Shown piece after piece: positions 33,090 through 43,256 of a stretch of 64,000 bases of DNA; position 1 is the first letter of the stretch, and the number at the start of each line of letters is the position of its first letter. Origin of the DNA: Fonsecaea monophora (lineage: Eukaryota; Ascomycota; Eurotiomycetes; Chaetothyriales; Herpotrichiellaceae). The position numbers were made by a program, and so were the translations under genes. Location: positions 186,001-250,000 of the forward strand of contig NW_019173939.1 of the NCBI RefSeq assembly GCF_001642475.1, written 5' to 3'. Below the pieces are notes generated by a model. It was given only the letters and a program-made list of their open reading frames with translations. It was not told the DNA's origin and ran no database searches.

Positions 33090-33299
33090 GTTGAGAACAT
33101 TGGCAGGAGAGGATCGATGCTGAAAGCGAATACCGAGTCCGAGGGGGAGCAGTTTCCAGGTCCACAACATCTCCTAGGTCACAATCACAGGCTGTGATGC
33201 TAGCTAGCTTGTCAAAGAAAATCTCTGTACTGTTTCTATCGATATTTCTACTTTGTCACGGACCACTGAGACGGAGCGACTACTAGGTATTCACCTCGA

Positions 33300-35367
33300 T
33301 CATAATTTAGCACCCAATTCCTTCTTCACCAACTCCCTCAACTCCGCTTTCTGGATCTTGCCATTGGCATTTCTCGGCACCTTGTCGATGAATCGGATAC
33401 CGCCGTCGAACTGCTTGTACCGCGCCAACTTGTCCTTGGTGAACTCCCTGATCTCTGCCTCTGTCACAGTCGTGCCTGGTCGTACCACGACATATGCCCG
33501 CGGCAGCTCGGACTCGTCGATGGCCGCTTGGACCCCGATGACGGCGCAATCTACGATATTGGGGTGCAGGAGGAGTGCAGCCTCGAGTTCGGCAGGTGCG
33601 ACTTGGAATCCGCGGACTTTGATGAGTTCCTGTCGAGGAAAAGGGCAATCAGCCTTGTTGTCGTCCTACAACGTGATAATAACTCGCTCATTTGAGAGCA
33701 GACGTCGAGCATACACGGCAGAGATGACGACGTACCTTTTTGCGATCAACGATATACCACTTCTTTGTCTCCGAGTCGCAATACGCAATGTCTCCCGTGT
33801 GAAAATAGCCGTCTCGATCCCAGTCTCGTCGATTCGCCTCTTCGTTCTTGTAATAACCCTTCACAATGATGGGGCCGCGAATGCACAGTTCTCCCCGGGC
33901 ATTTTGCCCGTCGCCTCCCTTGACGTCGGTCACATCGTTTCCGTCGTCGTCGACAACCTTTGCGTCGCAGTTGGGCAACAGCCGCCCCACGCTGCCCGTA
34001 GAGTCCTGCTCTGGATAGTAGAACCACATCGCCAGGCAGGTGGTTTCGCTCATTCCCCAGGCCTGATTGAACGGGGTATCTGGCCGCAAGTACTTCTTGA
34101 AGCGAAACTGAAGACTCTTGTCGAGTGGTGCGGAGCCAGACCACGCGTTGCGAAGGCTCTGCAGCGAGTATTTCCCCGAGTCGAGATGACCGGATGTCAA
34201 AAGACTGATGACCATCATGGGGACAATGTTCACTTCAGTGATGTTGTACCTCGAAATATTCGCAAGCCACGCCTCGAGCTCGAACCGACGCATCACGTGT
34301 GTCGGTATCCCGGCTTTGATCGCGCTGGTGTGGACTCGTGGGACTTGTGACACATGGAAAAGCGGGTTCGAGATCAGTCGGCGAACCTGAGCATGGTCGG
34401 GTGCAGAGTTAGCCACCTTCAAGAACTGAAAGGGATAGCCGCACTGACCTCGTATGGCCGAGGCCGGACCTCCATCACCACAATATGCTGTGACACCTGA
34501 ACCCCGATCAGGACCATTCGCTTTCAAAGAGACGGAAAGCAGCCAAACTCACAAGATTCCAGACCGATATGTCCAGCGCCTTTGGCATACCCGTCGTCCC
34601 GCTACTGAACAACCTGGCGACGATGGTCTCCTTGCTGCGTGTTTCATCGTCGAATCGTTCCCAATCCATCTGCCCGTTGCGGAGCAGCGCCCTCCAACTT
34701 TTTACACCCAGATGCTGTGGAATAGTTTGTTTCAGGGTGTCAAAGGCGAAGACATTCGATGCAGGGAGAGAACATTCCCTCGCCGCAAGTAAAGCTTTGG
34801 GGACAAACTCGGGCTCGACGATCAGGTGCGTTATGTCAGCAGTGCGGATGGCATGTGCCAGTTCGAAGACTGTGTACGAAGGGTTGACCCCGGAGAAGAT
34901 TCCTCCAGCGGCTATTATCCCGAGGAAGATCATGGAGTAATAAATCTGTCATCTTTGTAAGTAGCCGCTAAGCATCTGCAGCGAGTAAACGAAGTGACTT
35001 AGTGCAAGAGATATTGAAGACGGGACAAATGCAGGACCACGGCCCAGCAAAAGCATACATCGTTGAACGCCATCACACAGACACAGTCGCCCTTCTTCAA
35101 ACCGATGCCACGAAGACCGGCGGCAAGTTCACGGACCATTTTGCGAGCCTGTCGGCAGGAGATCGATCGCGAAGGCGTCTGCGCATCGATGTATATCTGT
35201 GATTACGCTGTGAGCGGTCCGATCGCAATTGCATTTCTAGTGGCGTGGCGCCAGTGGCTTTTAATTCGTACCGGCTTGTCTTCGTCGTATGCGACGTGGT
35301 CGTCAAACATCCATGTTAGCAAGTCTGTTCCTGGGATCGGATAGTGTTCCTCTGCTAGGTACGGCAT
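33300..35367 (-). CDS. 4-coumarate-CoA ligase-like acyl-CoA ligase with peroxisomal signal
   Basis: An AMP-forming ligase that activates a carboxylic acid to its CoA thioester in two steps. On the minus strand, exons are 35367-35272, 35196-35059, 34945-34553, 34496-34449, 34386-33736 and 33629-33300, all joined in phase 0, giving 551 residues. The P-loop SSGTTGMPKA is at about residues 192-201. Later motifs include WGMSETT, GELCIRGP, GYFHTGDIAY, VDRKKELIKVRGFQVAPAEL and the C-terminal lysine block NANGKIQK. The final three residues, AKL, form a PTS1 signal, so it probably works in peroxisomes. Family members include 4-coumarate-CoA ligase, fungal phenylacetyl-CoA ligase and fatty acyl ligases; the substrate cannot be told from sequence. 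It shares a 0.67 kb divergent promoter with a Zn2Cys6 activator. Confidence 0.92.
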
Positions 35368-36040
35368 GGTTTGTATCTCTGTAAAGGGTTTTGTAGAGAG
35401 TCGATCAAGTCCCGGGAGGAATCAAACGTTCGATCTAAGTATCTAGATGTATATTGAAAAGCTGACTATCAAGCCGAGACGAGCCTCAGATCTGTTGGCA
35501 GAGGTCTGATACCGAGACGGCTCTGCTCGACAAGAAAATCTACCTATCTTGTCCCCAAAGCCGCGGCTGCACATGTAGCATACATTTCGGCAGTGCGGCA
35601 AAGATACACAGAGCCATTGAATACGTGTGTGGGGGTTTCCAGCGTACCCCATACAAGGCTGGCGCCGAGGCCTCCGCGGCAGGCGGCAAATATTCCTTCC
35701 TATTCAGGAATAGTGTAGCCTCGTGCGGAGTTCTTTCAAAGGGACGTTACACCACCTCGCTGCCACTGCCCACAGTCATTGTAGTGTGGGCATCAAAAGT
35801 GTGATATCGTGACCATTCTTGTGATATTACGGTGGAGTGCTCTGCTACTAGTCCAGTCTTGAACCTCGCCCTAAGCTGTTTATCTTTACAGTCATCATAC
35901 CAGGACCCCAGACCTGACGCACCTCTGATCCTCCCACAGGTCCATTTGGGCCTTTTCACCAAGCCTGACTTGATATCCCGAGGTTGAGAATATTGCCTAT
36001 TCACCATTACCACCCCACAACTAGCTCAGTGGCCGTCACA
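35368..36040. promoter_or_regulatory. Divergent promoter region, acyl-CoA ligase / Zn2Cys6 factor
   Basis: This 673-base interval separates the ligase (minus) from the Zn2Cys6 regulator (plus), an arrangement often seen when a regulator controls its neighbour. I found no clear CGG..CCG operator by eye. Confidence 0.5.
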
Positions 36041-38463
36041 ATGCTGCCTGGTCAATCTCGACCCCCGCCACCCATACCCGCCTTCAAGCGGACAGCTCAA
36101 GCATGCAGATATTGCCAGAGCAGAAAGACCCGATGTGATAGGAAGATTCGTGGTTCCACCTGCACCAATTGTCGTCTTGACGCGGTTGAGTGCTTGCCCG
36201 GCAACAGTAAGCCTGCGCGGCAAGAAAAGCGACGTTGTACGAAACCCAGCTCCCACAAGAGCCTGTCCGTCCCCCGTACAGAGGGTGGTCACGATTCAAT
36301 GCTCCGTGATAATTCCATCTTTTCGTCAACAGCATGTCCACAGATCAGGTTACCAAACTTTGTCAGCCCTCTGGTTGCAGACTTGAGCCCCGAAACTACT
36401 GCTTATTTGCAGCACAGGGGAGTCTTCGACATACCGAATGCCAACTGCCGGAACGAACTGTTGCGCAGCTACTTTCTGTTCAGCTATCCTTTGTTGCCTC
36501 TGCTGGATATTGGAGACTTCTTGCGTCCGATGATCGAAGACGCTACAGGGGACAAGGTCAGCTTACTGCTCTTCTATGCTGTCATGTGTTCTGGGGCTGC
36601 ACATGTCGACATGCAAGTCTTGAGAGAGTTGGGCTTCACGTCGAGAAAGCTCGCCAGAAGCGCATTCTTCGAAAGAGCACGCGTGAGTACTCACGTCCGG
36701 AGATGCGCCGCTGATGCTAACCGCCAAAGTTGCTATACGACCTCGACTGCGAAAGGGATCGAGTCGTGCTGGTACAAGCCTTCCTGTTGATGACATACTG
36801 GTATGATCCCCGAGAAACGCATAAAGATCGAAAGTTTTGGATCCGCTCCGCCGTGACCCTTGCCCAGGATCTAGGCCTGGACCTGCATCTCGAATCTTGT
36901 GACACAAAGCGACATCGAATGCTCAAGAGGTTGTGGTGGTGTTGTTTCATGCGCGATCAATTCGTCGCGCTCATGACTTGGACTCCGCCACAACTGGGGG
37001 CGTGGCATCGCCATCTAACCATGCTGGCAGCGGACGATTTCGAGATGCCGGATTTCTCTCCGGCGGTGTCCCGTATCCTCAGAACGTGGGCTTTCGTCGA
37101 TGACCAGAGGAGCCGGATTGATCTCGCAACGCTCTGCATCGAAAAGGCAAAACTCTGCGTGTGCATAAATGAGATCCTGCAAGCACGGTATTCGAGTCGC
37201 CGGTACGAATCAGAAAGCAAGATGATGACGATTCTTGTCCCGCGTCATTCCAGTGCCCATTCGTTTGAGATCTTGGAGCTCGACCGGCAACTGCAAGAAT
37301 GGTATCGTGGTCTGTCCGGCGCCGGAAGATTCGACCTGCGCGACCCCGCGGATTCTGCATTCATCAAGACCTCGAATGTCATCGCCATGCATCGAGCACA
37401 CCTGAAACTACTCTTCCTCTCGGCGATGATTGCGCTTCACAGACCCCAGATTTCAGAAGCGACCAACACCCTACCGCCCACGTACCGACAGCTGTCGCAG
37501 ACGAAACTACGTGACGCAGCAGAAGAGGTGGCCCACGTCGCCATATCGATCAAGAACCTCGAGATGGGAACGCATATGACTCCCCGAGGAGTGACCCTGC
37601 TGCTCCCAATCATGCTGGTCCATCTCCAAGACGTCATGCCAGAAACACAAAACCCGCAGAGAAGCAGGTTGGAAAAGTATTACGACTGTATGCACATTCT
37701 GGACTCGATCGGAGCCGACGGAGCCTCTGAGGATTTGCTGCCCTCGAGACTCGAGGCTGCGTTTCTGAAGTTCAATATCTTGCCCTCGGCCGAGCACTCG
37801 ATTCCCCCTTCTCTCAGTGTCAGGCCGAATGTTGACGATTTGCCGTTGTCACGCACAAGCCTGTTTTCATGCTTGTCACAACTCGGCGTTATGACTTCGT
37901 CCGAGGTCGACCTTCTGTCTGATATGAGCCTCGCTCGCGCGTGCGTGTCGGACACATCGGAATGCGATCGTTTTCACCATCAAAGGTCTTCTAACTCTAT
38001 CTCGCCATCAGGACGGACAGTAACCCGCCAGCCGAAAATGGAGCTACACTTGCCCTCGACCTCATCTTGCAGAGCACCGGTAAGCCTCCCACCTACCCAA
38101 GTCCTAGATATCGAGAGAACGGTGGATCCCAGACAGGTCTATGCTGCCCCGACTCCAGCGAATCTGTGCAGGCCGACGCAACCAATTGGACAACCCGGCC
38201 TTCTCTCCCATCCCGGAGAGGAAGACACCATAATAGAATGCTTCTTCACTTGGAAGATCGAGAGGACAAAGATTCCTGTACAGAGACAGCTCGTTGAAAG
38301 AGCGTACGAAGTCGTCTTGACCCAGATGTGGACTTTGGATGATTTGAGGGCCATGGAAAATCTCAACTCTGACCTCTACAGACTGGCGATGCGACATGGC
38401 ATACCAGATGGTCTAGCAAGGGCTTTTCGCAGGGACTTTGACGTGTTTATGTCTCAGTGGTAA
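36041..38463 (+). CDS. Zn2Cys6 transcription factor with fungal_trans domain
   Basis: This is a nuclear regulator of 791 residues. Exons are 36041-36682 and 36730-38463; the join (GTGAGT..AAAG) gives FERARLLYDLDCERDR. The zinc cluster is at about residues 22-50 with Cys spacing C-x2-C-x6-C...C-x2-C-x6-C (ACRYCQSRKTRCD then CTNCRLDAVEC). The fungal transcription factor middle domain follows, including QAFLLMTYWYDP, WIRSAVTLAQDLGLDLH and RLWWCCFMRDQFVAL. I start at 36041 (MLPGQSRPPPP); an in-frame ATG at 35984 would add 19 residues. The divergent neighbour is a peroxisomal acyl-CoA ligase, so it may regulate that gene and the permease; this is inference. Confidence 0.9.
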
Positions 38464-38871
38464 TTTTTGGGTGACGTTTCGACGCTTAGAGGATGGAGCA
38501 CGCACGCAGGGTAGCTAGTAGCTAGCCGTTTGCCGAAAGACAAAAGGCTATGCTCTTGTAGTTATCTCAACCCTGGCAAGGCTGAATGAGGCCGAGTCCC
38601 TTGCCCTGCCAAGAAACCAGGGGTTTTTCCAAGCGATGGATGCCGCAGGTTTCCCCACAGCAAAAACTCAAGGTATGTAAGTTGTAACAGCTAATTGCCC
38701 CGCAACCACATGCGCTATTGACTCACAATCCCGCGCAGCCAGTGCTCATACGATACCTCTTCCATTCAGCTTCCAACCCTTTGTCTCGCACGGATTTCCA
38801 AAAGGCTGAGGACATAATAAAATACTAGATCACAGTCTCGGTCCCAACTTACGTGTGAGCCATACAGAAAG
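38464..38871. promoter_or_regulatory. Promoter of the anthranilate phosphoribosyltransferase gene
   Basis: This interval, between two tandem plus-strand genes, carries a TGACTCA element at 38719-38725. A TAGC-rich short repeat lies near 38510-38527. No gene is seen. Confidence 0.5.
38719..38725. promoter_or_regulatory. TGACTCA element upstream of trp gene (Gcn4/CpcA type)
   Basis: A perfect TGACTCA lies about 150 bases before the start codon of a tryptophan biosynthesis gene, a typical place and target for the cross-pathway bZIP activator. The same motif precedes the aminotransferase gene at 23346. Confidence 0.5.
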
Positions 38872-40152
38872 ATGGCCGACCCTCCTCCGCCCAAATACGT
38901 CTCGATCGCCCCGCTGCTGAAAAAGCTGTCGGCCCCGTCACCCCAGGACAACAGCGTCAGGGCCGAGGACATTGCGCTGGCCTTCTCCCGCACGTTCGAA
39001 AACGAACTGAACCCCACGCAGCTCGCGGCGCTGCTGACGCTCCTGCACTCGACGGGCAAGGACCGGCATCCGGACGTGATCGCGAAGTGCGCAGAGAGCA
39101 TGCGCGACGCCGCCGTGCAGGTGGACAAGCAAAAACTGAGAGAAGTCGTGCGGAAGAGGAAGCGCGGCCGTATGGGCCTGGGCGGGTACAGGGGCGGGCT
39201 GTGCGACATCGTGGGCACGGGCGGAGATTCGCATTCGACGTTCAACATCTCGACCACGGCGTCGATCATCGCGTCGCCGATCCTGATGATGGCCAAGCAC
39301 GGCAACCGGGCGCAGACGTCCATGTCTGGGTCGGCGGACGTGCTCAATGCGATCCTGCCCAAGGCGCCGAGGATAGAAGCGCTGAGCGCGGAGCTGTTGC
39401 CCGAGGCGTACGAGCATACGAACTACACGTTCCTCTACGCGCCGAATTTCCACCCGGGCATGAAATATGCCGCGACCGTGCGGCGAGAACTCGGACTGAG
39501 GACAATCTTCAATCTGATGGGCCCGCTCGCCAACCCCGTCGAGGCGCACATCGAAGCCCGGGTCGTGGGCGTCGCGTACCAAGAGCTGGGTCCCGTCTTT
39601 GCGCAGGCGCTCCAGTTGTCCGGTGCGACCAAGGCGCTCGTGGTGTGCGGACAGGAAGACCTCGACGAGATCAGTTGCGCGGGCAAGACGAATTGCTGGT
39701 TGCTACGAGAAGCCGAGAATCCAGAGTACCGGGGCTCTCGCGACGACGAGGACGATGAGACCAGCGACGACGAGGCGCCGCCCAAGTACATTTCCAAGGT
39801 GGAGCGGTTCGAGCTCGAGCCCGCCGACTTTGGCCTGCCCACGCACCCACTGTCGCAGGTGGGCGGTGGTGGGCTACCCCGGCAAAACGCTGCCGTGTTG
39901 ATGAGCATTCTGCGCAACGAGAGACCTCGCGACGACCCGATCCTGCACTTTGTGCTGATGAACATTGCCGCGTTGCTGGTGGTGAGCGGCGCCTGTGACG
40001 CCGATAGCTGTGAGAGTGGGCCGGTCATCACGGAGCGAGGTCCCGCGGGCGGGAGATGGAAAGAAGGCGTCAAGAAGGCCAGGTGGTGCATAGAAAGCGG
40101 GCGGGCTCTGGAGGAATTCGAAAAATTCATAGAGTTTACCAACAGGCCGTAG
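38872..40152 (+). CDS. Anthranilate phosphoribosyltransferase (tryptophan synthesis)
   Basis: It transfers phosphoribose from PRPP to anthranilate, the second step from chorismate to tryptophan (the TRP4/trpD reaction). The gene is intronless and codes for 426 residues. The PRPP-binding motif DIVGTGGDSHSTFNIST is at about residues 111-127; KHGNRAQTSMSGSADVLNAI binds anthranilate and follows. Other blocks are FLYAPNFHPGMKY and GLRTIFNLMGPLANP. An acidic insertion at about residues 288-304 (SRDDEDDETSDDEAPP) lengthens the protein compared with bacterial enzymes. G+C is high. The upstream TGACTCA suggests cross-pathway control. It is convergent with RPB12. Confidence 0.96.
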   Translation: MADPPPPKYVSIAPLLKKLSAPSPQDNSVRAEDIALAFSRTFENELNPTQLAALLTLLHSTGKDRHPDVIAKCAESMRDAAVQVDKQKLREVVRKRKRGRMGLGGYRGGLCDIVGTGGDSHSTFNISTTASIIASPILMMAKHGNRAQTSMSGSADVLNAILPKAPRIEALSAELLPEAYEHTNYTFLYAPNFHPGMKYAATVRRELGLRTIFNLMGPLANPVEAHIEARVVGVAYQELGPVFAQALQLSGATKALVVCGQEDLDEISCAGKTNCWLLREAENPEYRGSRDDEDDETSDDEAPPKYISKVERFELEPADFGLPTHPLSQVGGGGLPRQNAAVLMSILRNERPRDDPILHFVLMNIAALLVVSGACDADSCESGPVITERGPAGGRWKEGVKKARWCIESGRALEEFEKFIEFTNRP

Positions 40153-40489
40153 AAATAGAGAAGCCCAAAAAGTTCACAATGTCACTTGGTATATCATGTC
40201 GTCTGGAGCAGGCTTGTTTTGGAGTCATTTCTGTATTTTTTTTTTTTTTGGCAGATATCCATCGGTTTGGTCTGGCAAGGCCATCTTGTCTCAGCACCGT
40301 CCTAACAACGCCTAGGCTATGCGGAGAATCATAATCAAGAAACCCATTGTTTATCGCGTCTGCGTCTGCATCCTCCATCCGCATCGTTTCTTCTCGTAGC
40401 AGCCGCTGTCATATCTCATTTGTCAGGCACCACCGATCAGATCGGACGGGCTGTCCCCCACCCCCCCGGTTCATCGCGGTATAGTTTAT
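40153..40489. other. Convergent spacer with T14 run
   Basis: The 3' flanks of the trp gene and RPB12 meet here. A run of 14 T lies at 40236-40249. No gene is seen. Confidence 0.6.
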
Positions 40490-40827
40490 TCACCGTGCCT
40501 CGAATTGCACCATCCTGTATAGATCTCCTCGTCAGCAACAAGTCCACACTATCCCACTATCCGTCACTTTTTTCCCAAGGCGCACCGCCTTGTTGTGGAA
40601 GGCCAATTTTTTGGGGGCAGGACTAACCGCTTAGTTCTCTCCTTGTAGAGCACTCTGTGCCCACACATGCTACACCGGATGACATCGCCTCTCCCCAAGC
40701 TGACTTTCGTGTTGCACTCGCCGCAGACGTACTGGACGGTCGGGCCTGTGGAGCCTTCGCCCGCGGCGTAGCCGGTCGCGAAGCCGCTGGACTGGCTGGG
40801 GATTTGGTAGGCTTGTGAGGACGACAT
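40490..40827 (-). CDS. RPB12: DNA-directed RNA polymerases I, II and III subunit RPABC4
   Basis: This small zinc-binding subunit is shared by all three nuclear RNA polymerases. On the minus strand, exons are 40827-40628 and 40514-40490, coding for 74 residues. The zinc-binding Cys are C35, C38, C52 and C55 (CGEC ... CSMC), followed by GHRVLYKERTKR. The second exon is only 25 bases; with the last base of the split codon it supplies the ending MVQFEAR and a stop, the conserved end of the family. Without this exon the frame would run into an unrelated tail ending CALGKK. The upstream in-frame ATG at 40884 adds 19 residues unlike the family, so the start at 40827 is preferred. A CACGTG lies about 200 bases upstream. 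Confidence 0.95.
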
Positions 40828-43256
40828 GTTTTTTTTTGGGTTGGGATCTTTCGAGCGAGCGAGGAGGATCGGATGAAGGCGCACGGATAACGGGTGAGAT
40901 ATTAGGTCTCAAAAGAGGGAGGAGAGGATGGTTGAAGAGGCGTGTGCGTAGGAACACGATCTATGTGGAAGGCGAAAGTTGTAAATGTCTGTCGGAGAAC
41001 GAAAAAGAGTTGCGCTTGCAAAATGGGTCACGTGCAGATAGGAAAAGTCCCAGCCTTGCTTACGTGATGGTTTCTGAGACTAAACCACCAGCAACGAGAA
41101 ATCGACCGGGCACTAAACTCCTCCTTAATTGTACGAGGTACAAGAACAATACAATCTGATTCTCCTAATCTTCGAATCTTCTAGATTGATACAGACGAGT
41201 CGGATACCACAAGCAAGCTAGCGAATCCCATCGCTCGAAGTATGAGTTTATCTCTTCGCGACTGATGGCCGATGCAGTTGTGGCATCCATTTTTCAACGC
41301 CAGCGAAATTTCGCGGGGATATATATGGGTTAGGAACTGCCTTGTGGGTGGGGGATCAACCTCGCGTTGGGAATCATGTCCTGTTCCTTGGGTGGTGGTT
41401 CGTACCGATGTGCAAAGATCGAATGGTAGGGAACTGCTTGGTTTCACGGTACGTAGACCAAAGGAGTGAACGACATATCCTACCGTCGCGTACAGGTGCC
41501 GACCGTCGACTTCGAATATACATATTACAAGAATCTAGTTCTCTCTGTCCATTCACTGAAAAGCCGTGGATGGGATCCGAGCCATCACGTGATACAATGA
41601 TAGAAACTGACAAGTCGGCGGCGCTATATCACGTGACGACCTTGATATCATCCACGCTTTTCAGGGGGTCTGACATTTGAACATGTATGCTCCTTCACGG
41701 GCATTGATAATCGACCCTGCCCGACGTTGAAGCGGGCGCGTTGGGTTTGTCAGTCCGGAGGAGGCTGGGGATTATGTGGAGAAGAAAGTGTACCTCGCGA
41801 ACCGTGCAGATATCCATTTGTTATTATTTTAATCCGAAGGAGCAGGACCGGAGCCGGCGCGAGGAACGTGCTGCTTGAAGCAAAGACATCCCAGCATCAA
41901 ATGAGCCCTGGGAAGCTGGTAGCTGCTGAGTGAACCTACTCATGCGGCTTGAGTCAAGGATGCCGAGAGTCCACTTGACTTCCACGGTTTAGGTTTGCCC
42001 AAAGGCTGCTGGACGCGATCTCCCGGGATCAACCCTGTCAAGCTGAGGGCATGTCAGCCTCGCCTGGGCAACAGGGGCAGACCTGCTGAGGTTTAGGTGG
42101 AGGTGGAGGTGAATGTCTCAGTCCCAGGGGCATGGATGGCCATGCATAGGACCGAGTAGATGCCACTAGACTCGGTGGCGAATCTTGACCTCTCCAAAGT
42201 CCATTTCCATTTTTGAACCCGAGCAACCCGCAACTTAGCCTGAGCCATGACTAAGCGGTTCTGAGCTGTGATTGTGCAATCCTGAGCGTCGTCTTGGCAG
42301 GCCTGAGGCGCTGTTTGACTACTGGCGTCGGCAGAACCTTGAGTACCAGACTGTGCAGGCCCCCATAACATGGGGCCCCTGGTCCCCAGTTTTTGGTGTT
42401 ACGCTGCACGAATGGGCCAAGTTCCGTGTCCCCTGTCTTAGCTATTGTCGCCAGGAAGACACTTAGGGCCGCTTTTCCAGCCCGCGCTGGCGCCTCGGGA
42501 GGCAACCAGGTGGCAGAAAGCCTCTGATTTACCAGTGACGTGGCATCTGCCGACTTGTGCATTGTAAATTGAAGTCTCCACAACAAGTTCACATGCCGAC
42601 AGATGCGTTTTGTGTTTTCAACGTTCGGGTTGTTTGCAATAGAGGGCACCCTTTCATCCCCACAACTCAATCTTTGAAGAAAGGGGCCAGAAGGAAGAGG
42701 GCATGAAAACGCGATGTCCTGTTGATATCTAGTACTGCAGTAAATTTGCGAACAGATGAGCGCCTTGGAATGATAGAATACCTATGTACCATGGGTGTGG
42801 TAGCGTCATCTTCGGCCAATGTCACTAAAGGCGGTTTGGGCATCCGTCTCCAAAGATAGAAGGGGTGCTGCGCTCGCTATTGCCAAGGTTGTGCTGTTGC
42901 CTTTCGACATACGCCGGCCTTGGCGGGCTATGTAAGGTTTGATAATCACCACCGAGCCCTGTTAGAGGCCGCCTCACTCTTCAGAAAGTCTCTAACGCCT
43001 CTGGGTAAGACACGTAGCCTATATAGTCCGACGGCCCCCAAGTCTCTTGAATGCAAAACGTCCTTCAGTTTGAGTTACAGCCCTGCGCAAGATTGTCCTA
43101 AGCTGGCACTTCACTTTAGAATAGATACTCCTTTACCTTCCCCACCCTCAGGAGCCCGGTTCGCCGGCCGAATCCCACCGCATCGGAGCTTTTCCGCACC
43201 CAAACTCGGTCATTGCACAGTACCACGCTCCAATCACAGGTGAATCTCCAAACGAA
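40828..43256. other. Long spacer, no supported gene; two E-boxes
   Basis: The left end is the RPB12 promoter, with CACGTG at 41029-41034. Two further CACGTG sites lie 44 bases apart at 41586-41591 and 41630-41635. Frames such as 42251-42670 (minus, 139 codons) lack domains. A short GGTGGA repeat lies near 42097-42110. The right end leads into the large unknown gene. Confidence 0.5.

Noticed and set aside
33253..34350. 365-codon plus-strand frame
   Set aside because: Antisense to the acyl-CoA ligase exons; the minus strand has clear family motifs.
39435..40142. 235-codon minus-strand frame
   Set aside because: Antisense to anthranilate phosphoribosyltransferase.
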